This document shows, one piece after another, positions 27,588 through 33,056 of a DNA stretch of 33,056 bases (positions within the stretch are counted from its first letter, which is position 1; the number at the start of each line of letters is the position of its first letter). The notes under the pieces are model-generated. The model was not told the DNA's origin, did not search any database, and saw nothing but the letters and a program-made list of their open reading frames with translations. The position numbers and the translations under genes are program-made. Source of the DNA: Candidatus Rokuibacteriota bacterium. Lineage in GTDB: Bacteria; Methylomirabilota; Methylomirabilia; Rokubacteriales; CSP1-6. The stretch spans positions 1 through 33,056 of the forward strand of contig QHSB01000089.1 in NCBI GenBank assembly GCA_003220335.1, given 5' to 3'.

Positions 27588-28691
27588 ATGATCGTCATCG
27601 CAGGCGGCGGCACGGGCGGCCACACTTCGCCCGGGCTCGCCGTCGCCGCTGCGCTCCGCGCGCGCGGCATCGCCTGCGAGTGGATCGGCAGCCGCACCGG
27701 CCTCGAGGCGCGCCGCGCGCCGGAGGCCGGCATCCCGTATCACGCGATCCGCACGGGCAAGCTGCGCCGCGCGCTCGCGTGGCAGAACGTCCCCGACGTC
27801 TTCGTCAACGCGCCGGCCGGCGTGCTCCAGGCGTGGCGCCTGCTCCGGCGCCTGCGACCGCGCGTCGTGTTCGCCACCGGCGGCTTCGTCGCCCTGCCCG
27901 TCGCGCTGGCCGGCGCGCTCGCGCGCGTGCCCGTCGTGGTCCACGAGCAGACGGCGGTGCCCGGGCTCGCCAACCGCGTGGCCGCGCGCGTCGCGCGCCG
28001 CGTGGCGGTGACGTTCGCGGAGTCGGCGGACGTCTTCGGCGGGACGGCGACGGTCGTCACCGGTAATCCGCTGCGGCCCGAGCTGCGCACGGGCAGGCGC
28101 GCGGCGGCGCTCGAGCGCTTCGGCTTCGACCCGGCGCTGCCGGTCGTCTACGTCACGGGCGGCGCCCAGGGCTCGCACGCGATCAACCGCGCCATCGGCG
28201 AGGTGCTCGCCGAGCTGCTGACGCAGACGCAGGTGGTGCACCAGTCGGGCGACAACCACGCGACGGGCGACCGCGTCTGGCTGCAGGCCCGGCGCGCCGC
28301 GCTCGCCCCCGCGCTCGCCGCGCGCTACGCGCTCCGGCCGTGGGTCGGCGACGAGCTGGCCGACGTCTATGCGGCGGCCGCGCTCGTCGTCAGCCGCGCC
28401 GGCGCCGGAACGGTCAACGAGTGCTGCCAGCTCGGCGTGCCCGCGCTCTACATTCCGCTGCCGAGCGCCGCCGGCGACGAGCAGACGGCCAACGCGAAGC
28501 TGGTCGGCCGCGCCGGCGGCTGCGCGATCCTGCCCCAGGCGGCGATGACGCCCGCGCTGCTGCGCGAGCGCATCCAGCAGCTGCTGGCGGACCCCGCGCG
28601 GCTCAAAGAGATGGGCGAGCGCGCGCGCACGCTCGCCGTCCCCGACGCCGCCGACCGCATCGCCGACTTGCTGCTGGAGATCGCTGCGTGA
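27588..28691 (+). CDS. murG: UDP-N-acetylglucosamine--N-acetylmuramyl-(pentapeptide) pyrophosphoryl-undecaprenol GlcNAc transferase
   Basis: MIVIAGGGTGGHTSPGLAVA, ATGGFVALPVALAGAL, VVHEQTAVPGLANR, TGNPLRPEL, VTGGAQGSHAIN, VVSRAGAGTVNECCQLGVPALYIPLPSAAGDEQTANA. Frame also open upstream through the repeats to 27426. Confidence 0.95.
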   Translation: MIVIAGGGTGGHTSPGLAVAAALRARGIACEWIGSRTGLEARRAPEAGIPYHAIRTGKLRRALAWQNVPDVFVNAPAGVLQAWRLLRRLRPRVVFATGGFVALPVALAGALARVPVVVHEQTAVPGLANRVAARVARRVAVTFAESADVFGGTATVVTGNPLRPELRTGRRAAALERFGFDPALPVVYVTGGAQGSHAINRAIGEVLAELLTQTQVVHQSGDNHATGDRVWLQARRAALAPALAARYALRPWVGDELADVYAAAALVVSRAGAGTVNECCQLGVPALYIPLPSAAGDEQTANAKLVGRAGGCAILPQAAMTPALLRERIQQLLADPARLKEMGERARTLAVPDAADRIADLLLEIAA

Positions 28692-28693
28692 GC

Positions 28694-28720
28694 GGTGCGG
28701 GGGGCGGCGCGCCCCGCACC
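28694..28720. terminator. GC-rich hairpin between convergent murG and glycosylase genes
   Basis: GGTGCGGGG-N9-CCCCGCACC perfect 9-bp stem just after the murG stop; no clear U tract. Confidence 0.5.
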
Positions 28721-28735
28721 ACCTTCGCGCGAGCT

Positions 28736-29473
28736 TCACAGCCGCGGCGCGCGGCCGCGCAGGTCGCGACGGAGGGGGCACGCGGCGCAGCGCGGGACCG
28801 CGCGGCAGTAGGTTTTGCCGACGGCGACGAGCACCGCGTGAAACTCGTTGAAGAGCGCCGGATCGGACGGCAGGTGCGTCTGCACGAACTCGCGCGCGGC
28901 CTCGTAGTCCGCGCCCGGCGCCAGCAGCCGGTGGCGCGCCAGGACGCGACGGGCGTAAGTGTCGGCGACGAAGACGGGGCGGCCCGCGGCGTAGAGCAGG
29001 ATCGCATCAACCGTCTCGGGCCCGAGCCCCGGCACGGCGAGCAGCTCGCGGCGCAGCGGGCCGAGCGCGGCGCGGCGCATCCCCTCGAAGCGCCCGCCGA
29101 AGCGCGCGAGGAGCCACGCCGTGAAATCGCGCAGGCGGCGCGCCTTCAGCCGATACGTTCCCGCGGGTCGGATGGCCTCGGCGATCACGGCCTCCGGCGC
29201 GGCGGCGAGGGCGCGCGCGCTCAGCCGTCCACGCGCGCGCAGCGCGGCGACGGCGCGCGCGGCCTGGCTCCATGCGGTGTGCTGCGTGAGGATGGCGCCC
29301 ACCGCGATCTCGAATGGCGTCCGGCCGGGCCACCAGCCTTGCGGGCCGAAGCGGCGCAGCAGGTCGCGGTAGAGGCGCAGCAGGCGCGCGCGGACAAGGT
29401 CGCGCGGCGGCCCGGGGATGCGCCGCCACGCCGAGAGCGCCAGGCGGGCTGACCGCATGCTCGGCGCCATCAT
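28736..29473 (-). CDS. Endonuclease III-related HhH-GPD DNA glycosylase (COG2231-type)
   Basis: FEIAVGAILTQHTAWSQAARAVAAL, IRPAGTYRLKARRLRDFTAWL, LLAVPGLGPETVDAILLYAAGRPVFVADTYARRVL, CRAVPRCAACPL. Start uncertain (29473 or 29458). Confidence 0.82.
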   Translation of the reverse strand: MMAPSMRSARLALSAWRRIPGPPRDLVRARLLRLYRDLLRRFGPQGWWPGRTPFEIAVGAILTQHTAWSQAARAVAALRARGRLSARALAAAPEAVIAEAIRPAGTYRLKARRLRDFTAWLLARFGGRFEGMRRAALGPLRRELLAVPGLGPETVDAILLYAAGRPVFVADTYARRVLARHRLLAPGADYEAAREFVQTHLPSDPALFNEFHAVLVAVGKTYCRAVPRCAACPLRRDLRGRAPRL

Positions 29474-30428
29474 CCTGGCCCAGGCGTTGACGCTCGCGGT
29501 GAGCGGGCCGACGTCGTCACCCGAGTATCTTCCTCTGCGCGTGGCCGAGGCGGAAGGCTACTTCGCGAAGGAAGGCCTCGCGGTGACGCTCAAGACGACA
29601 CGCGCCGAGCCGGGCGCCGCGGAGGCGCTGGCCCAGGGCCAGGTCGATCTCGCGGCGACCTCGCTCGAGGCGATCCTGCGCTTCGGCCCGCGCACGGCGA
29701 AGCAGGGGCCCCGCCTCGTGCTGGGGCTCACGGCGGCGCCGCCGGTCGCGCTCGTGGTCGCCGAGAGTCAGAAGGAGCTCGTGCGCTCGCTCGAGCACCT
29801 GCCGGGCACGCGCGTGGGCATCACGTCGCCCGGGGCGCCCGAGCAGGCGTGGCTCGCGTGGCTGCTGGCGCGCGCCGGGCTCAGCCCGGGGCAGGTGTTG
29901 CTGGTGAGCCGCGGCGAGCGCGGCCTGTCGCACGCCGTCGAGACCGGGGACGTCCACGCCGCGCTCCTGCGCGAGCCGGCGGCCTCGCGGCTGCTTGCGG
30001 CCGGCCAGGCGCGCCTGCTCGTCGATCTCCGCACGCCGGTCGCGGTGCGCCAGGCGCTGGGCGCGGGCACCGTCAACGCCGCCGTCTTCATGCGTGCCGA
30101 CCGGCGCGTGCGCGACCGCGAGCTGGCCGCATTCCACCGGGCGGTCCTCGCCGCCGAGAGCCGCCTCGCGACCGCCACGGCGGCGGAGCTGGCCGAGCGG
30201 CTGTCGAGCTCGATCACGGTGCCGTCCGAGGAGTTCCAGGGGCGGCTCGAGGCCTGCCGCGCCCTCTATCTCGACGACGGCGCCGTCACCATCGCTCAGG
30301 TGCGGGAGACGCTCACGATGATTCGCGCTCACGTCGTGCTGCCCGCCACGGCCCTCGTCCCGCCGCCGGAAGAGCTCCTGTACGCCGTCTCGCGGCGGGC
30401 CATCAAGCCCGCGTCGACGGCGCGCTGA
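29457..30428 (+). CDS. NMT1/SsuA-like ABC transporter substrate-binding protein
   Basis: LPLRVAEAEGYFAKEGLAVTLKTTRAEPGAAEALAQGQVDLAATSLEAILRF...GTRVGITSPGAPEQAWLAWLLARAGLSP...HAALLREPAASRLL; classic NMT1/THI5-like periplasmic-binding pattern. Confidence 0.82.
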   Translation: MLGAIILAQALTLAVSGPTSSPEYLPLRVAEAEGYFAKEGLAVTLKTTRAEPGAAEALAQGQVDLAATSLEAILRFGPRTAKQGPRLVLGLTAAPPVALVVAESQKELVRSLEHLPGTRVGITSPGAPEQAWLAWLLARAGLSPGQVLLVSRGERGLSHAVETGDVHAALLREPAASRLLAAGQARLLVDLRTPVAVRQALGAGTVNAAVFMRADRRVRDRELAAFHRAVLAAESRLATATAAELAERLSSSITVPSEEFQGRLEACRALYLDDGAVTIAQVRETLTMIRAHVVLPATALVPPPEELLYAVSRRAIKPASTAR

Positions 30429-31014
30429 CGGCGACTCCGAAGCCTCGCAGCAGCGCCGCCGTGGTCTCGAGCGGCAGACCCACGACGTTGCTCCGCGAGC
30501 CCTTCAGCCCGGCCACGAGCGTGCCGCCGGCGCCCTGGATCGCGTAGGCGCCGGCCTTGTCGAGCGGCTCGCCACCCGCCACGTAGGCGTCGATGGCCGC
30601 GTCGGAGTACGCGGCCATCGTGACGCGGCTGATCACGGTCTCGGTGGCGTGACGTCCGCTCGCCGCGTCCAGCACGGCCACGCCGGTCATGACCTCGTGC
30701 GTCCGGCCGCGGAGGGTCTGGAGCATCGACCGCGCCTCGGCGCGGTCGGCCGGCTTGCCGAGCGCCCGGCCGTCGATCACCACGATCGTGTCGGCGGCGA
30801 CGATCAGCCCGGTGCGCCGCGCCGCGGCGACGGCGCGGGCCTTCCTGAGCGCGAGCGCGGCGACGGCCTCCGGCAGCGCGATGGGCTCGAGCGTCTCGTC
30901 CGCGTCGCTCGGCACAACCTCGAACGTCAGGCCGAGCGAGGCGAGCAGCTCGCGGCGGCGCGGGGAGGCGGAGGCAAGAATCAGGCGCGCGGCGCCGCTC
31001 ACCGGCGCTGTCAT
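30403..31014 (-). CDS. maf: Maf family nucleotide pyrophosphatase
   Basis: LILASASPRRRELLASLGLTFEVVPSDADET, IVAADTIVVIDGRALGKPADRAEARSMLQTLRGRTHEVMTGVAV, AYAIQGAGGTLVAGLKGSRSNVVGLPLE. Confidence 0.94.
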   Translation of the reverse strand: MTAPVSGAARLILASASPRRRELLASLGLTFEVVPSDADETLEPIALPEAVAALALRKARAVAAARRTGLIVAADTIVVIDGRALGKPADRAEARSMLQTLRGRTHEVMTGVAVLDAASGRHATETVISRVTMAAYSDAAIDAYVAGGEPLDKAGAYAIQGAGGTLVAGLKGSRSNVVGLPLETTAALLRGFGVAVSAPSTRA

Positions 31015-31028
31015 TAGATAGGGGGAAA

Positions 31029-31047
31029 GGGGGACTTCGAGTCCCCC
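31029..31047. terminator. Hairpin between speE and maf
   Basis: GGGGGACT-TCG-AGTCCCCC perfect 8-bp stem, just after the speE stop on the minus strand; no strong U tract. Confidence 0.45.
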
Positions 31048-31052
31048 ATGTT

Positions 31053-31976
31053 CTAGGTGACGATCAGCGGATGGGTGTCGGTGATGACGCGCGTCTGGGC
31101 GTCGATCGCCGCGCGAATGTGCTTGGGGATGCTGAAGGCGTGCTGGTGTGTCAATCCGTCCCAGTAACCGAGGGCCGAGCCGGGGAGCCGCTCGGAGACG
31201 AGCTTGTCGATCATCTGCGGGCTCTGGGTTCGGGGATCGACCTTCTTGGTGGCGGTGATGAACCCCCACGGCGTGCCGAAGCACGAGATGAACGTCTGGT
31301 ACGCCGCCACCACCGGGAAGACCTCACGCAGCGTGCGGTGGATGGAGGTGAAGAAGTCCAGCTCGTTGAGCTTTGTCATCCCGGCCTGGAGTGTGATGGC
31401 GCCGCCGGGCGTGAGCCGGTCGCGCACCAGCGTGTAGAACTCCTTGGTGAACAGGAGACAGGCCGGCCCTTCCTCCAGCGGCTCGACCAGGTCGATGGTG
31501 ATGAAGTCGAACCGCTCGGAGGACCGTTCGAGGTAGGCGCGCGCGTCCTCGTGACGAACGTCGGCACGCGGATCCTCGAAGATCCCCTGGTGCATCTCCG
31601 GTAGGTGCTTCTTGCAGAGCTCGACGACCTCGCCGTCGATATCGACCATGACCCCGCGCTTGACGCTGGGGTAGCGAAGGATCTCGCGAAGGGTGGCCCC
31701 CTCACCGCCGCCGATGACCAGGCCCGACTCGGGCGCGTGATCGCAGGCCAGCATACCCGGGTGAACGAGCGCCTCGTGGTAGATGAAGTCTTCCGCCTGG
31801 CTCGACTGGATCCGGCCATCGAGCACCAGCAGCTTGCCGTAGGCGGCGGTTTCCATGATCTCGGCGTGCTGGAACTTGGTCTGGAGCTCGACAATGGTCC
31901 GCTTGATGGCGTGCATATGGCCCTCGACCGCGGTCGTGGGCTCGAAGAACCACTTGTAGGCCTGGGGGCTGATCAA
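31053..31976 (-). CDS. speE: Spermidine synthase (polyamine aminopropyltransferase)
   Basis: GKLLVLDGRIQSSQAEDFIYHEALVHPGML, SGLVIGGGEGATLREILRYPSVKRGVMVDIDGEVVELCKKHLPE, FDFITIDLVEPLEEGPACLLFTKEFY. TTG start overlapping the speD TGA. Confidence 0.93.
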   Translation of the reverse strand: MISPQAYKWFFEPTTAVEGHMHAIKRTIVELQTKFQHAEIMETAAYGKLLVLDGRIQSSQAEDFIYHEALVHPGMLACDHAPESGLVIGGGEGATLREILRYPSVKRGVMVDIDGEVVELCKKHLPEMHQGIFEDPRADVRHEDARAYLERSSERFDFITIDLVEPLEEGPACLLFTKEFYTLVRDRLTPGGAITLQAGMTKLNELDFFTSIHRTLREVFPVVAAYQTFISCFGTPWGFITATKKVDPRTQSPQMIDKLVSERLPGSALGYWDGLTHQHAFSIPKHIRAAIDAQTRVITDTHPLIVT

Positions 31977-32365
31977 CTGACGGCGACCGGCTTGTTGACG
32001 ATCGGCACCGCCGAGTTCAGGAACATCCCCCGCTGGACATCGACCACGGAGGTCCGCTCGGCGCCGAACTGCTCGACCAGATAATTGGCGGCCACCTCGG
32101 GCTGGAGCACGTCACCGCAGGAGAAGATGTCGACCGCGGCGTACTTGTACTCGGGCCAGGTGTGGATGGAGAGATGGGACTCGGCAATGACGACGACGCC
32201 GGAGATCCCGAACGGGTTGAACTCGTGGAAGACGACGTCGACGATGGTGGCCTGTGCTCGCTTCGCGGCCTCCACCAGGGCTCCCTTCACGTTCTCGAGA
32301 TTGTTGATGGCGTCAGAGTCGCAATCGAACAACTCGAGCAGCAGGTGCCGTCCCAGGGCGTTCAA
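31973..32365 (-). CDS. speD: S-adenosylmethionine decarboxylase proenzyme (pyruvoyl)
   Basis: Start TTG 32365 after AAAGGAGGG: LNALGRHLLLELFDCDSDAINNLENVKGAL...GVVVIAESHLSIHTWPEYKYAAVDIFSCGD; ESHLSIHTWPE processing/catalytic motif. Confidence 0.93.
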   Translation of the reverse strand: MNALGRHLLLELFDCDSDAINNLENVKGALVEAAKRAQATIVDVVFHEFNPFGISGVVVIAESHLSIHTWPEYKYAAVDIFSCGDVLQPEVAANYLVEQFGAERTSVVDVQRGMFLNSAVPIVNKPVAVS

Positions 32366-32487
32366 TCCACTGACCCTCCTTTGTCCGATCCGTCCATCTA
32401 CCGCACCTCTCCTGCGACGAATCGCTTCGTCGCTGCTCACTGCACCTTCGCGTCGAAAAATTCTTCGCCGCGAGCAACACTGATGTG

Positions 32488-32516
32488 ACTGTATGGTCCG
32501 TTTTCTGCCATTGCAA
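32488..32516 (-). promoter_or_regulatory. Sigma-70-like promoter for speD-speE
   Basis: Minus strand TTGCAA-N17-TACAGT about 120 nt upstream of the speD start. Confidence 0.45.
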
Positions 32517-32811
32517 GAAAAAAGTGCGGCTCGGCGCCGGTTTCGCCGGCGCCGCGATCGCCGCGAACCTCCCGAACGCCCGTCTCCGAACCCGCTCGAT
32601 GCCTCTCTCCGAGCACCGAGCGCGTCGCGCGCGCCCGTTTCTCGCCGCTCGCCGACCGCCGTGGATGCGCCGCGCGTCGCTCGCCACGTGCGCCCTCCGC
32701 CGCCTGGCGCGCCGTCGTCGGCGCTCATCCGCGCGGCCGCCGACGCCGTCGAAGCGACGCCGACGAGGCTCTCCGCTGACGCCGGCGAGGCTCTCGACAC
32801 GCACTTTTCTC

Positions 32812-32839
32812 TTGCATTGGCGTGTCACCTCGGTAAATT
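32812..32839 (+). promoter_or_regulatory. Sigma-70-like promoter for the pyruvoyl arginine decarboxylase gene
   Basis: TTGCAT-N16-TAAATT, about 70 nt upstream of ATG 32910. Confidence 0.45.
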
Positions 32840-32909
32840 GACGACAGAATTTGTTTCCCGCGACGACGGGAGTCGATTGGAGGCGAGAACCTCAGTTGAG
32901 GAGGAGCGA

Positions 32910-33056
32910 ATGACGGGGAAGGTGACGATGGCTGCAGCGACTGCCGGTCACGCCGAGGGCGGCACCACCCTCAACGCCTTCGACAACGCGCTTCTCGCAG
33001 CCGGCATCGGCAACATCAACCTGGTGAAGGTCTCGAGCATCCTGCCTCCCGAAGTC
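32910..33056 (+). CDS. Pyruvoyl-dependent arginine decarboxylase, N-terminal part, truncated by window end
   Basis: GAGGAGGAGCGA before ATG 32910: [73 protein letters not shown] is characteristic of PvlArgDC. Not in the ORF track because it runs off the end. Confidence 0.85.
   Translation, partial: MTGKVTMAAATAGHAEGGTTLNAFDNALLAAGIGNINLVKVSSILPPEV

Overview
High-GC bacterial chromosomal window; taxon not assignable from sequence alone. Gene order left to right: (1) a formate dehydrogenase locus: 3' part of the molybdopterin alpha subunit, FeS beta subunit, NrfD-type membrane anchor, small lipoprotein, FdhE and a small hypothetical; (2) PsiE-like and YtxH-like membrane proteins and a HAD hydrolase on the minus strand; (3) a tightly packed run of uncharacterised membrane/TPR proteins; (4) tRNA-Asp(GTC) and tRNA-Val(TAC) flanking small hypotheticals; (5) a soluble GAF/GAF/GAF/PAS hybrid histidine kinase; (6) two TPR proteins plus an aldehyde:ferredoxin oxidoreductase-family enzyme; (7) HAD hydrolase, rarA, a secreted protein, ddl and murG; (8) a COG2231-type HhH-GPD glycosylase, an NMT1/SsuA-like binding protein and Maf; (9) a polyamine locus: speE and speD divergent from a pyruvoyl-dependent arginine decarboxylase cut by the window end. 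Main second-look items: a paired-hairpin repeat found in two convergent intergenic regions; a 4-copy 37-bp tandem repeat between ddl and murG; a tRNA-Val 3'-end direct repeat 418 bp away that may be an att scar; rarA lacking the Walker A-Walker B linker and changing frame; a frameshift in the second TPR gene; a consensus sigma-54 -24/-12 site; and a motif shared by the two divergent polyamine promoters. I found no CRISPR array, transposase or clear defence system. No clearly new multi-gene system was established; the 7212-11011 membrane/TPR operon is the best candidate for unknown function.
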